Of a DNA stretch of 64,000 bases, positions 1 through 12,069 are shown in pieces. Each line of letters starts with the position of its first letter. The first letter of the stretch is position 1. Under the pieces are notes generated by a model. The model saw only the letters and a program-made list of their open reading frames with translations. It was not told the origin of the DNA and did not search any database. The stretch comes from Ochotona curzoniae. Its lineage: Eukaryota; Chordata; Mammalia; Lagomorpha; Ochotonidae. The DNA lies in contig NW_024465751.1 in the NCBI RefSeq assembly GCF_017591425.1, positions 7,192,001 to 7,256,000 on the forward strand, given 5' to 3'. The translations under genes and the position numbers were made by a program.

Positions 1-439
1 GATAGCGAGCCAGTTTAAATCTGTCACCACAATTCTGGGTGCAACTTCTCACGTTCCAATGAAGTATCCTTTCAAAGAGGTTTTGGATGAGGGGCCAGCA
101 CAGTCTCTCCAGCTGTGGGAAGATTACAGTCAACTTTCAGTCTTGCCCTCACGGACACCTGTTACCCACCTGGAAGCATTCTTCTCCTACAGCCCGATGT
201 CCCCACCAGAGCTGTTTGTGACTCTGTTGTGCTGCATATTTGATGGCAGTACCTTCATTACAATTTCTAAAATTAAAGTGGTAATGCTGTTTGTTCTTCT
301 GAATGTCACAGGCCTGTTGTTAAGGATAAGCCGCAAGCAAGATATACCTAAAACTGCAGTGTTCAAGATAAAGTAGCTGCAAGCATGAAGAGGTGTGGTA
401 GAAAGATGAGCAAGGTGGGAGCGGTGGAGTCTTGTACAC
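1..439. other. Unique sequence, no gene recognised
   Basis: Apparently single-copy DNA. A 105-codon frame opens at 59 on the plus strand, but it has no recognisable domain, no splice context and no repeat of known type. I treat it as a chance frame. Confidence 0.5.
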
Positions 440-690
440 CTGTGGGGAGTTGTCTGTGGGTCCGGGCCTCCCTGGCCTATGCCAGAGGTCACGAGGGTAT
501 AGCACACTGCATTCCTGGGAAACTGGTCGGAGCCTTGGCAAACTGAGACCATGCTTGACCTGATGGGCTTCTGACTTATCACCCTGTGTATAAGCCTCAC
601 TGTTAAACTCAATGAACAGATCAGTCGGTTGACCTCTTGTCGTCTCCTTTCTCCCATGATTTTTCATGGCGCCTCCGTTGCCTCACTTTG
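440..690 (+). mobile_element. Possible solo LTR (retroviral-type) remnant
   Basis: The stretch has an LTR-like order of signals. A TGTGGGGAG-like start near 440 is followed by a TATA-like GTATAAGCC near 587, an AATGAA that may be a decayed polyadenylation signal near 610, and a pyrimidine-rich patch ending near GCGCCTCCGTTGCCTCA. It is richer in G and C than its flanks. I could not find matching 6-bp duplications at the edges, so the borders are approximate. It could instead be unique DNA with chance motifs. Confidence 0.3.
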
Positions 691-1424
691 GGATCTAACA
701 AGGGGGTTCATGGAAAGCAGCCTCATACACTGGGATTCAGATTCCACTGATGTGCATCTATCAGTTTTATGATGCTGCCCAAGTTCCGCAGCTATTCAGA
801 GGCAAAGACCCCATCTGATCGTCAGCACAATGGAGTCTGTTTTGCAGAAATAATTGATAGAGGAATCTCTCAGTCTGCGTTCCCGCTTGATCTTTCTTAA
901 CTTACACATTAACAATGGAAACAATAATATCTAATCTACTGCTTGCTGAAATTGTTAGAAAATTAAATGCGAAAAAAAATAAATTTAAGATCATAGTGAG
1001 GTGCAATTATATGGTATTATGGCATGAACAATAAGTGCTATTTTCACTGATTTAAAAGGCAATGCTAGCAATGAGAGAGAACACCATCAGGAGGAAACAA
1101 AGCGAACAATGTGATGCCTAAGTGGGCTTTTAAGACAAGATTTTTACTTAATCACATAAAAATTAAAATGAGTATAAGGGGGTATTTTGAAGAGTTTGTG
1201 CAAAATGACATTGAAAACATTGTTTTCTTTGGACCAAAAATATCCATAATTTTTTGTAATATACATTTCTCATAAGAATTGTGAAGACTTCATAGATATG
1301 GGGGGCTGTATTTATGGGAGCAGAATGTGAGATTATGATGGTTGATTTAATTGCTCAGTAAGATTTCACTATTCCTCAAAATCTTCAGCTCTTCATAAGA
1401 CTTGAATAATATATAGTAGTTCTT
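691..1424. other. AT-rich stretch, nothing recognised
   Basis: No open frame of note, no repeat I recognise and no RNA-like structure seen by eye. Confidence 0.5.
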
Positions 1425-1630
1425 AACTCATGTGATTTAATCTTGAAATGTGTGTCATGATGTAAGGTACCATATTATCATCAATTTATAGATAAGGAAA
1501 TGGAGACAGAGTATTTAATTCCTTTGCTCAAGGACAGTTACTGTAAGTGCTAAATGCTGTGTTGAATGCCAGATGTATCCAGTTTGAAGGCCCAGGCTCT
1601 TTTCTACAGCCTTACATTTGAGGTTAAGAC
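1425..1630 (-). mobile_element. MIR SINE fragment
   Basis: The MIR core in reverse orientation is visible as a decayed 'ATTATCATC...TATAGATAAGGAAATGGAGACAGAG...TTGCTCAAGGACAG' series. This corresponds to the ancient 'cccattttacagatgaggaaactgaggc' region and the 'cttgcccaaggtcac' region that follows it. Divergence is high, as expected for a repeat that predates placental mammals. Confidence 0.65.
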
Positions 1631-3454
1631 TGAACTGTTGAGAGCTTTTGTGGTTGTTATTTTGTTTTTTGCTGAAAAGGAGATAGAAGCATGTCTTGGT
1701 TTGCTCACACTCACCTTACAATCACATGGAAAGTGGATTGCTGGAAGGCCGCACCTTCTGCAGAGGAATCCTGACATGATGGGTGGTGATGTCACCAATG
1801 GACAGAGCAAGAGCTCTAAGAAACTATCATTACTTCTCCACCTCATTTCATCTTTCCTTTAGGGTTTTTATGCGTTCTCCCTGGCTTTTTGCTGATTACA
1901 TGTTAGTTTTCTTTCCATAAGCAACCTTTCTTGAGGTTGGGAAATATGAGATGATTGCAAATGAGGAAGGTGAACTGGACTGACATTGGTAGAATGAAGT
2001 TTGATACAGAGCTTTTTCAAAGAAGTCAGATGAAGGGAGGCCTTACAAGAAAGAAGCGTCTAACCTAGACTCCCTTTCAACTTACTGAAGGCTAAAGGCA
2101 GGAGTTTGGTGTTTCAACCATGGATATCCCCAAAGGAAAATGATACAAGGAAAGGACAGCAGGTGTAATTGTAAGCATAACCTCTCAGATAAATGGTTCA
2201 ACTGTCAAACAAGATGAAAGAAAAGAAGGTTTCTTTGTTTTAATGAGCCATACTTTTGATAGTATGTAAGCAAAAGAACATTTATTAACATTTATTCGAT
2301 GAGAAGCTAGTCAATGGCACATAATTGGCAGTTCGAAGAGAAGATGATTGCTATTGTTATAAACTGTGTCTAATCAGAATCTAACACAAGAAAAGTATGT
2401 GGCACTTCATGAAGAACAGAATTCATTCATGAGACACAAAGAGACTGCGTTTGGCACCTGAAGAGGCAAATGGTTGAGAAACTTGAAGTGTGATCACCTA
2501 TTTACTTGCAGAGAAAACATCAACTATAAGCTTCCAAACTGCACACTCTTGGGCCAATCCCACACTTACTGAGTCAGAACCTTAAGTCTAACAAGGTGCC
2601 CAGATGGTTTACACACAGCTTAGAATGTGATAGCTGGGTAAAGAGAAGCATGCTTTATTGTTTTCCCGGGCTGGTTTTCTTGGGGAATACTCATTTCCTT
2701 GGGGGAGTGACTGCCTCAAGTTAGGATTCAATATGCCCCGTAAGTAATAGTGTCTGTCCTAGGAGAATGCTTGCCTACCAAACATAGTGGTTGCTGAATT
2801 CATGGACTCTGCCTGGAGGAACCTTTATCTGGCCTAGACTATTTCTCTATTAGCCTAATCATAATTTTTAATCTATACATCATTTTATTTCAATCCCAGG
2901 CCTGTTTCTCAATGAATTCTTCACTTGATATTGACAAAGGCCAGGAAGCAATATCAGCTAATTCTTAAATTTCACCTGTAACTGTACTCTTTTTCTTCTC
3001 TTTCTTGTTTTCCAGTAGTGTGTCAGAGCTTGCTATGGAGGCTCTTGCATTTTCTGAGACAAAAAGGGGTACTGAATTTCTAACTCAGTGTTCAGTGATG
3101 TCATACTGGTAGTTTGAACTCAGCATTAATGAGGAAAGTTACCTGGCAGAAATGATTAAGTGATGTAAATTTAAGGTTTCCTTCCTTTCGCCCCTGCCAA
3201 TTTCCGACTCATTGTTGCCTCTTCCTACTTCTTATTCAAGATTTTTGCTCCCTTCTCTTGCTCTGTTATCATAAACCTTCTCACATTCTTCTCTCTCTTC
3301 TATCTTTTTATCCTCCGTTCCTTTTTCTCTCCCTTGAAACAATCACCAAGAACAACCTGACAATAACTACAGCCAAATTAAAGCCAACACCTCTTTACCC
3401 AAACAACATCTAAATTCAGAAAAAAAAAATAAGCTTTAGAAATAGTAGCAGTGA
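1631..3454. other. Unique sequence, nothing recognised
   Basis: About 1.8 kb without a supported gene. A 98-codon plus-strand frame at 1566-1862 overlaps the MIR and has no splice context. The stretch 3180-3350 is pyrimidine-rich (TTCCT/CTTCT) but not a regular tandem repeat. Confidence 0.5.
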
Positions 3455-3752
3455 GGCCAACATGGAGGTGTAGTAGGTTAAGTCTCCGACTGTGGTGCCA
3501 GCATCCCATTTGGTGCTGTTTTGAGTTCAAACTCCTCCACTTCCAATCCACCTTATGCTTATGGGAAAGCAGAAGCTGACCCAACTCCTGGGTTCCTGCA
3601 CTAATATGAGAGATCCTAGCTCCTGGTTTCTGATTAGCCCAGCTCTGGGATTAGGGCTATTTGGGGAGTGACTCATAAGATGAAAGATCTCTCTTTCTCT
3701 CTTTGTAACTCTGCCTCTCCAATTAAAAATACTTTATTTATTAATTTATTTT
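3455..3752 (+). mobile_element. CSINE (tRNA-derived SINE), old copy
   Basis: SINE landmarks appear in order: a head 'GGCCAACATGG', 'GCATCCCATTTGG', 'CTTATGGGAAAGCAGAAG', 'ATTTGGGGAGTGA' near 3660, then 'CTCTGCCTCTCCAATTAAAAAT' and an A/T-rich tail. Substitutions are many, so it is an old insertion. A second old SINE in the same orientation follows 13 bases later. Confidence 0.85.
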
Positions 3753-3765
3753 CAAAACTTGGGAT

Positions 3766-4070
3766 GGGGCAACTCAGGTAACACGTGCGTCTAAGCTGCT
3801 ACTTGCGACTCAGGCATCCCATCAGGGTACTGCTTTGAATCCTGGCTACTTCACTTCCCATTCCACTGCCTGGAAGAGTAACAGAAGATGACCCAAGCTT
3901 TTGTGCCCTCGTAGGTAAGATAAGGCTGGAGTTCTTGACTCCTGGCTTTGGCCTGTCCCAGTCCCTGCTATCGTGGCCATTTGGGGAGTGAACCAGCAAA
4001 GGCAAGTTTTTTTTGTGTTTGTCTTATCATCTCTGTCTCTGTAACTCTGTCTTCCAAATAACTAAAATAT
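3766..4070 (+). mobile_element. CSINE, old copy, tandem neighbour of the previous one
   Basis: The head is eroded ('GGGGCAACTCAGG'). The middle ('GCATCCCATCAGGGTAC', 'CATTTGGGGAGTGAACCAG') and the tail ('GTAACTCTGTCTTCCAAATAA') are clear. It lies immediately downstream of another plus-strand SINE, probably as an independent insertion into that element's A-rich tail, which is a favoured target. Confidence 0.85.
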
Positions 4071-4751
4071 GTCCCTAAGACAAGAAAAATAAGCAGGTTA
4101 AGATTGTGCAGAATATATTGCTGCAGATAATGAAAATGCTTAAATGAAATTAGACATAAATATCAGGATTTTCTAAACAAACATAAATCAAAAATGCTCA
4201 GAGTAACTCTAGTTCTTACCTAATTTATATTTGTGATCTATTACAGCTAGCTTCTCCTCAAATATCTGTACTTAAAATTGTGTAAAAGTATTATTTCAGT
4301 TTGATTTTTTCTTTTTATGTCTGAATATTTGAAAGAGAATAATTTGTACCAGACTTGGTGCCAGGGTGTCTTCTAACTATGGCTGTCTTTTGTAATACTT
4401 CACCCTAAAGCTTTATTCTCACATATACATTCAATACAGAGTATTGATCTGGGAATCTAAACACATTGTTTCATGTCTTCTCTGTGAGAAAGCATGCCTG
4501 CAGTTCCAATCAACACATTTGTAAATTAATTTTGAGACTGAAACATATTCATGAGTTTGAGTTGTAATACGCATTCCTTTCCCTTGATTGTTATATCACG
4601 TTTTCTTCTTTTGCGTTGGCTGCCAGTTTTTGTACTGATGTTCATGAACACGTGATCCTGCAAATATGCTTGGTTTCTCTTACAGGTGGTCCTGCCGCAA
4701 CGCACTAATTAGACTGAATGAGTATACAGAGGATTAGGAACGTGACTATGA
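4071..4751. other. Unique sequence, nothing recognised
   Basis: AT-rich, with no reading frame or repeat that I can name. Confidence 0.5.
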
Positions 4752-5065
4752 TGGTGAGAATTTCAATGATTAATTCATTCAGTGATTCAATTATTCATTC
4801 ACTCTATAAGCATCTAGTGAGCATTGATTATGTGCCAGTTTCTAACCAAGTGGATGTAAAAATGAATAAGAGATGCCCTGCAGGAAACTAGAACCTATGT
4901 TTAGCACGGGAGACGGATGTGCATGCAATAACCGTAATACAATGTGATGGATGCCACACTAGTGGGATTAATGAGCTTCTGGGAAAGAGAGGAAGAAGAA
5001 AAATTTAGTGTGGTCCGTGGCAATTAGGCAGACGTTCACAGAGGAGGTCATTTTTGAAATGAATT
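4752..5065 (-). mobile_element. L2 LINE 3' end fragment
   Basis: Reverse orientation of the L2 3' end. 'ATTCATTC' is followed by 'AGCATTGATTATGTGCCAG', a decayed 'gcacctactatgtgccagg', then a 'GGGAGACGGATGTGCATGCAATAA' block and 'GAGGAGGTCATTTTTGAAATGA'. This order matches the L2 3' terminus read backwards. Highly diverged, so ancient. Confidence 0.6.
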
Positions 5066-6065
5066 TTGATAAACAAAAATTTAAATTAGTATATAAGTAA
5101 GTAGTTTGTAGGGTATACAGCACAAATGAAGTGAGTGATACAGAAAAACGAACATTGTTCTCAGTGACGATTTACTGAGTCAGGAGAATTACAGGGCTTA
5201 TGTGTGCCTTTGCATATAGATCTGTGTCGGTGTGTTCATGTGTAAATGGAGGATATGGGGAATGAGAAACTACTAACAAATACCAAAAATTTGAAATTCT
5301 GTTGCCTAAATTGCAATCATGGCCCTCATACAAATGATCAGGCATCGATAATTTTACAGAAATTATCCATTAATGAATCGAGTGGTAAGGTATTTTTAAC
5401 TGATTCAAGAGGAGGATTCTTAGAATTTGTAAACAATAAATAATGCTGATACACGTTTCAAAAGTAGGCAAAACTGGCTTATGTTGGGAAAGGAGGAGTG
5501 AAAGGGGTAAACAGTGGAGTTTACCCCATAACAGCAGGGATCGGGAGGTATGAGACGGATTCAGCAGTATTTTCTCCCAACAAAATCTATTTTCATGTCT
5601 GTGCACCAAGAATCATTTGTATCACTGACAAATACAAGAAAGTTATAAAATAGCTCATAGTGATGGGTTCCTAGACCTCCTGGAGGTAAACTACCTGGAA
5701 AAAGTGTGCAAAACCAGGCAGCAGTGGGGGCACAGAGCTGAGCAAGCTCTTCCCCATTTTTCTGGCCTCAACCACAAAAGCAAGATGAGGTAGAGAGTGG
5801 CATATCTGGGGAGCATCCTGACCATGCCATGTTGTGCCTGAGCTGTGCCTACAGGCATCATTTGTTCAGAAGACAATCTTGAAGACGCAAGGGAAAGCAT
5901 GTTTAGAGTGTGGTCTCTAAAGGACAAAATCATATCCTGCAGGTTGATGCCTTGAGGGTAGCAGCTGCTGCATCTTGAGAATTTCAGTCCCTAGTTGCTC
6001 AATACATGCTGTGTTGCTAAAAGAAAAGCAAGTGTTGAAACCATGCATATTTTTCTTTCTTTTTT
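5066..6065. other. Unique sequence, nothing recognised
   Basis: Contains short frames on both strands (for example 5246-5443 plus and 5691-5933 minus) with no domain or splice support. No repeat was recognised. Confidence 0.5.
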
Positions 6066-6390
6066 TAAAAAAAATTATTTATCTTTATTGGAAAGGCAGA
6101 TCAGATTTACAGAGAGCAGAGACAGAGAAAGATTTTCCTTCTACCAGTTCACTCCCTAAATGGCTGCAAGCGCTGGACACAAGAAAAGCCAGGAGCTAGA
6201 AGCTTTTTTCAGGTCTTCCACATGGGTGCTGGGTTCCAGGCTGGCTTTGGACCATCTTCTACTGCATTCCCAGGCCACCAGCAGAGAGCTGGATGGGAAG
6301 TGGAGTAACTAGGGCACAAACCAGCACCCATTTGGGATCCCAGTGCTTTCAAGATAAGGATTTAGTCATTGAGCCATCACACCTGGGCCC
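6066..6390 (-). mobile_element. CSINE
   Basis: Complete or nearly complete copy read on the minus strand. The A-rich tail lies at the left (AAAAAAAATTATTTATC). The middle has 'AGAGCTGGATGGGAAGTGGAG', and the head ends at 'CACCTGGGCCC' at 6390. Confidence 0.9.
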
Positions 6391-8769
6391 ATATGTATTT
6401 TGAAGATAGGATGAAATGTTTCTGATTTAAAATCTTTGCAAGCTTTTTGCATGCTGAGAACTCAGTTCTAAATAAGATCTAAGTATGTCAATTAGAGCAG
6501 AGTTTTAAACAGAGAATTATTTTGTAGGAGTCAATTTCTACTTACTTAAGTCCCTTGGAAGAGAAAATCAGTAATATACTTAGGAGTTTAGTGTTAAGCA
6601 TCTAAAAAATTCTAAGTGAACACTGGCGTAATGAATAAAGAAAGCACTTCGAAGTTCAGGGTAGGTCAATACAGAAGACCTTGCTATTGAAAGTGGTCAA
6701 TTATGTTGATAACACCATATTGCAAGTGGAAATATTTGGACATATGAAAATAATGTAGTGATTACTTAGTAATAGTTATACACACCCTGCAAATGTACAA
6801 ATATAGCATTAGCATTGAATAAGAGAACTCACAGGCTGTCACGCCTACATAAGGTATTCTTCAATGGGACATTTGTAAAGGAATGGTTAGAAAAAGTAGC
6901 ACCGCTGCCTTTTGGCTAATCTAAAATTCTGATTCATGTTCGTCTAACTGTCAGAGTTGTTTGACCTTTATTTCCTCTCTGGTGTTAGCTTTTGTTCCTG
7001 ACCCCTGTTGGTGTCTTGAATCAAGGTGATTGACAGGTGTGGCAAATCCCATCATGGCAGCTCTTTTTAAAGAGGAATGATGACATGTAAGAACAGGCAT
7101 TAACCTTACACATGGCTTATTAACCCAGCTGCCTTACGGCTACATGCTAAGGTTTCAGTGTTTCCTCTGGCTCAGTCAGTCGGGCTCATGGGAATCAAAA
7201 TTTCCAGTGGAGACCCAGTCGAACTAGGAAAAATGATTGACGAGTTCTCTGCCTCAAAAATAAAACTGCCGTTACAGAGTTTGCAATAGGAGAACAAACA
7301 AATCATGCTTTTTATCTAGATACAATATTTTCAGCAAAAGTATTTGAGGAACTGGCAGACATCTTTTTGAACAAAAGCATATAAATATATGTGTAAAAAC
7401 AGAATTAAAATCTAACAGCTAAAAACAAGGCAATAAAATGTGTGAGCAAAACTAAAAAAAAAAAGGAAATTTATGTGGATTTAGGGTGAAGAATAGAGAA
7501 TAATATCCTATTAAAGCACCTCTACCTCTTTAAAAAATATACCCAAGCTAAGTTTGTTCCTACCAAGTAGTTTGTTACATTTGGAGTTCTCTCTCCTTAC
7601 AGTATTTGGAGTTATAAATTGCCCCACTTAGAAGACACAAGACATCTTGAAATGTCTCTTAAGATGTTTAGATACTCTTATCATTTCCAGACACACTATT
7701 GATTCTTCTAGGGAGGAACTTATGATTTATTAAAATGCATATAGTATAGATTTTATAGAATATATCATATTATTAGTACATGAGCAAGTCAATAGTGACA
7801 TAAGGAAGGTTATTCTAATGGTTCCTTGCATCTTCTAATCGTGCATTATGACAATAAAGAATTTATCTGAATCGCCTGTCTGAAATCAGACAATAGAGAT
7901 TCTTATTTACATAGTAAATGACTTGCAAATAGTTTAGGAGGAGATTGATCATGTATAAAGGAAAGTTCCCGATGTAGGTTCCTGATCTGAAATGATCCCA
8001 AGCCTCACTTTGGAGTGAAATTTTAAGAATGTGTGTTTAAAGAGGACATAATTGTCAGTGTGATGGAGATACAGTCAGAGTTGGGATATGATCCAAATAA
8101 AGACCTCTGATAAGTCAGTAGCAGATTTTGTAATGAAGAAAGCAGCAGAATAAAGTCACTGTAACTCTACCATTAAAATGTAGTAGCTTGCACGACAAGA
8201 TCTAGGAGGTGCAGGGTAATAATATAAGAGAGTGAGTCCTATCTTTTAACGTTGCTTGTGAGAGGCGTCTTTGTTCTATGCGTGAAACCATAGATACAAT
8301 TTCCTAAACTGGATATGTTTCTGTGGAGAAGGACAATATTGTTTGGTCAAGATGAAGGTGGTGAATCAGCACAGGAGGAGCCAAAGTAGCAATGGAGAAT
8401 CAGGGACTTGGAGGGGTGGGGGAAGGGTCACAGACTCTGACTGCCATAGAGCAGTTCTCAGGCTCCTGAAGTCTATTATGGATTGAAAAAAAAAAAAAAT
8501 AGCTTGAACTGAGAGAGGGTAGGAGTTGTAGGAAATTTCGACATCATCTCATTACCTAAAACCACCCTGTGTTAGGGCAATATTCAGTTCCCCCTGCTCC
8601 AAAGGTTACCATCAGTATCCCAAGGCCACCAGACATGCAACTGATGTTTGGACCAACAAGACCCTGAGTGAGTGAAGACTTGGCAAGGACAGAGAGAATT
8701 GCCTAGCCACCTTCAGACAATTGCTCATTTATGTCACCCTCTCCAAACTTCTAGAACTAGATTTTAATT
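6391..8769. other. Long unique stretch, no gene recognised
   Basis: About 2.4 kb of AT-rich DNA with no frame longer than about 60 codons and no repeat that I can identify. It contains one compact transcription-factor-like motif at 7027-7041 and a 13-base A run near 8487. Confidence 0.5.
7027..7041 (+). promoter_or_regulatory. PBX-MEIS-like site abutting a T-box-like half site
   Basis: TGATTGACAG at 7027-7036 equals the known PBX/MEIS composite core, and AGGTGTG at 7035-7041 overlaps it and resembles a T-box half site. The surrounding DNA is repeat-free. A 10-base match by chance in 64 kb is not rare enough to prove function. Confidence 0.25.
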
Positions 8770-9092
8770 TTTTCAAAAAAGAATTATTTATTTTTATTGG
8801 AAAGGAGATTTACAGAGAGAAAGAGAGAAAGACCTTCTGTCCACTGATTCACTTCCCAAGTGGCTGCAATGGGCAGAGAGAAACCGAACCGAAGCCAGGA
8901 GCCAGAAGTAGCTTCCATATCTCCCTTGTGGGTACAGGTTCTCATGGTTTTGGGCCAGCCTCTACAGCTTTCCCAGGCCACAAGCAGGGAGCTGGATGGG
9001 AAGTGGAGCATTTGGGATATGAACCGGTGTCCATATGGGGATCCTGGTGCTTCAAAGGTGAGGATTTAGCTACTGAGCCATCACATGGTACC
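8770..9092 (-). mobile_element. CSINE
   Basis: Minus-strand copy. The A/T-rich tail (AAAAAAGAATTATTTATTTTTATTGG) is at the left, and the core 'GGGAGCTGGATGGGAAGTGGAGC' lies at about 8987-9009. The head is near 9090 and is eroded ('CACATGGTACC'). Confidence 0.9.
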
Positions 9093-9339
9093 TGATTTCA
9101 GTTTTCAACACTGACTCATTCCAGGGCCGGTTATTTTTCAGCAGTTAGATGTGCATTCCGGAAAAGATGACTGTTATTTTGGGAGATAATGGGAGGGGTC
9201 AATTCTGTAGCACCTAGATTGAGTCCATCTGTGATTCTGTAACTTCACGGAGAAACATGTGCAGCAAGACCTATCTATTGGGTCTTACTTGTGTACTTCA
9301 CAAGATGAAGTAGCTTACTGAATTTTCCAAGGAGGAATA

Positions 9340-9890
9340 TGAAATAATATAAGAATGAACCTAATAAACTTTAATCAATATAACTATCACAGAACAAGTC
9401 ACATACACTGAAAATCATATGCAACTAAAAAGGAATAATTGAACAGGTGATTCAAGGATTTAAGAAAGTCAAAATAAATGGAAAAGGGATGATATGAAGT
9501 GCTAACTGAAGTTTTAAAAAATCTCAAGGTATTCACTTGAGTTAATAAAAAACAAAGAGAAAATATCAGGCATGAAAACTGTAAATTTATTATGGAAGGA
9601 TGTATGAATAAACAGTAGCAGGATGAGTTAATGGGTTGGAAATCAAAATGAATATTTCAAAAGGGAACAGGAAACAGATGCATTTTGAGAACAATAGAAT
9701 AAGAAGTCATAGCTGTCATAGCAAATAGATACTCGATACAAAAAATTCAAACTGACAGAAATAGAAGGAGGACTACCGAAATTAGTAAATGCAGTTAGAG
9801 GAAATCACTCCTTTGAGTAACTGATGGATCAAAGCAATAGAAGAGCTCGAAAAAACCAGAAATATACATCTGAGTACCCCTGAGGTTTTA
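9340..9890 (+). mobile_element. L1 ORF2 fossil fragment
   Basis: A-rich sense-strand L1 pattern. The part 'ACTGACAGAAATAGAAGGAGG...TAACTGATGGATCAAAG' corresponds to the endonuclease region of L1 ORF2, the 'gacttcaacactcctctctc...gatagaacaa' block. No open frame remains. Edges are approximate. Confidence 0.5.
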
Positions 9891-9894
9891 TGTA

Positions 9895-10090
9895 CAATCA
9901 TTCACCGAGTAGCATCATTTTGATTAACGATGGTCTGTACTACGGCAGTCCCCTAGGTTCTATTGCCTCATGATACTACAGCTATCTTAGTTTGTGTAAA
10001 TATGCTCTCCAATGTTCATGAAGATAAAATGCTAATGATGCACTGCTCAGAACAGAAGCCTGACATTAAGGGATGTGTGACTGTATCTTT
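9895..10090. repeat. Ancient eutherian interspersed repeat, class not assigned
   Basis: The series 'GATGGTCTGTACTACGGCAGTC', 'CATGATACTACAGCTATC', 'TTTGTGTAAATATGCTCT' and 'GATGCACTGCTCAGAACAG' resembles a repeat common in placental genomes. That repeat reads tagtaggctataccatctagg and gtgtaagtacactct, then ttctcagaacg. I recognise the pattern but cannot safely name the family. Confidence 0.4.
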
Positions 10091-10132
10091 AAATACAGGT
10101 ACATATTACCTTTATATCAAGATCTGAGTCAA

Positions 10133-10167
10133 AGGTGTGTGTGTGTGTGTGTGTGCATGTGAGTGTG
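10133..10167 (+). repeat. (TG)n microsatellite
   Basis: About eleven TG units from 10133, then degenerate 'GCATGTGAGTGTG'. It lies at the A-tail side of the adjoining minus-strand SINE, a usual place for microsatellite growth. Confidence 0.85.
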
Positions 10168-10454
10168 TTTACGTGAAAGTCGGACTTACACTGAGATGGA
10201 GATACAGAGACACAGGAATCTTCTTTCTGCAAGTTCATTTCCCAGTTGTTAGCACAGCCAGGGATTGGCTAGGAGAAAACTAGTTCCAGGAGGTTTTACT
10301 CAGTCTCTTACTTGGGCCATGGGCCATTGCTATTCACAGACCATTATCGGGGAGTTAGGTGGGTGGTAGAGTAGCTAGGACTGGAACCAGCACCCATATG
10401 CAATGGCAACACTATAGAAAGCAGATTTACACAGCATGCCACAACACCAGCCCT
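10168..10454 (-). mobile_element. CSINE, old copy
   Basis: Degenerate minus-strand copy. 'GGGAGTTAGGTGGGTGGTAGAGTAGC' stands for the core 'ggagctggatgggaagtggagcagc', followed by 'GGAACCAGCACCCATATG' and a head at 'CACAACACCAGCCC'. Confidence 0.8.
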
Positions 10455-11049
10455 TGTATAATCTAATTTACTTATATTATAAACTGTTGGTCCAGTAAAG
10501 GACATATTTTATTTTGAAGAAAATATGATATATTATAGAAATAGGCCATTGAGAACAGAAAGTTAATCTTGCTACTAAGCAACAAATGATTAATTTCATA
10601 CGGCTACATTTTCTAGTTGTACCTAAAATCAATTTATTTAGTTATAGCTTTTGCACTGAGGCACATAAACACATAAGTCAATGAATGAATGAATGGTACA
10701 ATGTGCATGTATTCTTCAAAATGTTCATGAAGATTACGAAGAATTTTTCATTTTCCACAATGTTTTGAAGATATGACTATTCATCGATATTAGTACATTT
10801 TACATATGATTTGGAATTTACCCTCTGTGGTGGTTCAAGAATACATCTATAACATGTACTCAGATACCAAACTGCAGGATAACCATCACCTTATGCATAA
10901 TGAGTGAAGTTTCTATGCAACAAATACATCTATACATAAGCTCTGTGTTACTTACACAGTGTAACATAAGTGCATGTAAATTAATATGTTATTTAGAAAA
11001 GAGAAGAAAAACATAGTATCTATTTAATGTAGACACAATATTTTCTGAT
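10455..11049. other. AT-rich unique sequence, nothing recognised
   Basis: Contains a short GAAT run (about 10682-10694, AATGAATGAATGAATG) and no supported gene. Confidence 0.5.
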
Positions 11050-11270
11050 TTTTTTGGATATATATGCATATTTGAAAGGCAGAGTGAAAAAGGAAAATGC
11101 AGAGATAGAAAAAATGATAGATAGATTGATGTTCTATTTGCTGGTGTACTACCAGATTGCCAACAGCCTCCAGGGCTGGGCCAGGCCGTCCGGGTCTTCT
11201 CTAGTGGATGGCAATGCCCCAAATACTTGAATCTTCCACTGAAACCTGCACGGATGCGTTACCAGAATGT
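11050..11270 (-). mobile_element. CSINE fragment, strongly decayed
   Basis: The tail half is visible ('ATTTGAAAGGCAGAGTGAAAAAGG...AGAGATAG'). It is followed by an altered middle ('CAGGGCTGGGCCAGGCCG'), 'CCCCAAATACTTGAATC' and 'TGCGTTACCAGAATGTTGCATG'. Parts of the core are missing. Confidence 0.5.
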
Positions 11271-11439
11271 TGCATGTTGGTTTCTTTCAAGTCACTCCTT
11301 ATCTTAACTGCATCAGAAATTCCCGTGAGCCTGGAATTTCAGAACCGTTAAATCTTTCCTAATTTTTGATCATGACTTACCTCCATCTAAGCTTCTCTTC
11401 ATGCCATTCTCCATTCTGTGTCATTTATGATGAGGTTTT

Positions 11440-11783
11440 TAAAAAGATTTATTTGAAAGAACAAGTTTGAGCTTTCATTTACTTATTTAAGCAGAGAAAG
11501 AGAGGGAGAGAGAGAAAGAGAGATCTTCATTTGTTGTGAATTTCCCATCTGGTTGCAATGGACAACCCTGGGCCAAGCAGAAGCCAAAAGCCAGGAACTT
11601 CATTAAGCTCTCTCATGTGAGTAGCAGGAACCCAATCATTTGAATCATCTTCTGCTGTTTTTCCCAGGCCATTATCAGGGAACTGGATCAGAAGTGGAGG
11701 TGCTGGAACCCCACACCAGTGCCAATGTGGAATGCTGGCATTGCAGGTGTTAGATTAGCCCACTACGCTGAAAGGCCTGCCCC
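11440..11783 (-). mobile_element. CSINE, old copy
   Basis: Minus-strand copy with an expanded AGAGAG-rich pyrimidine/purine arm (11493-11523), 'GGGAACTGGATCAGAAGTGGAGG', and a head ending 'GGCCTGCCCC' at 11783. Confidence 0.85.
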
Positions 11784-12069
11784 TGTGGTGGTACCTTTAG
11801 TATTGAAGTTTATCCATTATTTAAGTTTTCTGGTGTCCTATTGGCTCCTTCAATTTGCTTTACTGGATTTCAATTTTTGTCATAGAGGAACAAAAAAATT
11901 TGTTTTTCCTAATTTATTTTCCCAAACATGAATCTGATAGCAGATGTAGAACTAGTTGGCTAATTGAACAGTTGTTATATTTAGAAGTTTACAGGCCTGG
12001 TGAAACTGTGGAACCTTCCTCAGAATCTTGCTTTCAGGAAGACAGACTTAGAATCATTGAATATAACTT
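11784..12069. other. Short unique stretch
   Basis: Nothing recognised. A 127-codon plus-strand frame (11855-12238) runs from here into the next SINE, so it is not a gene. Confidence 0.5.
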
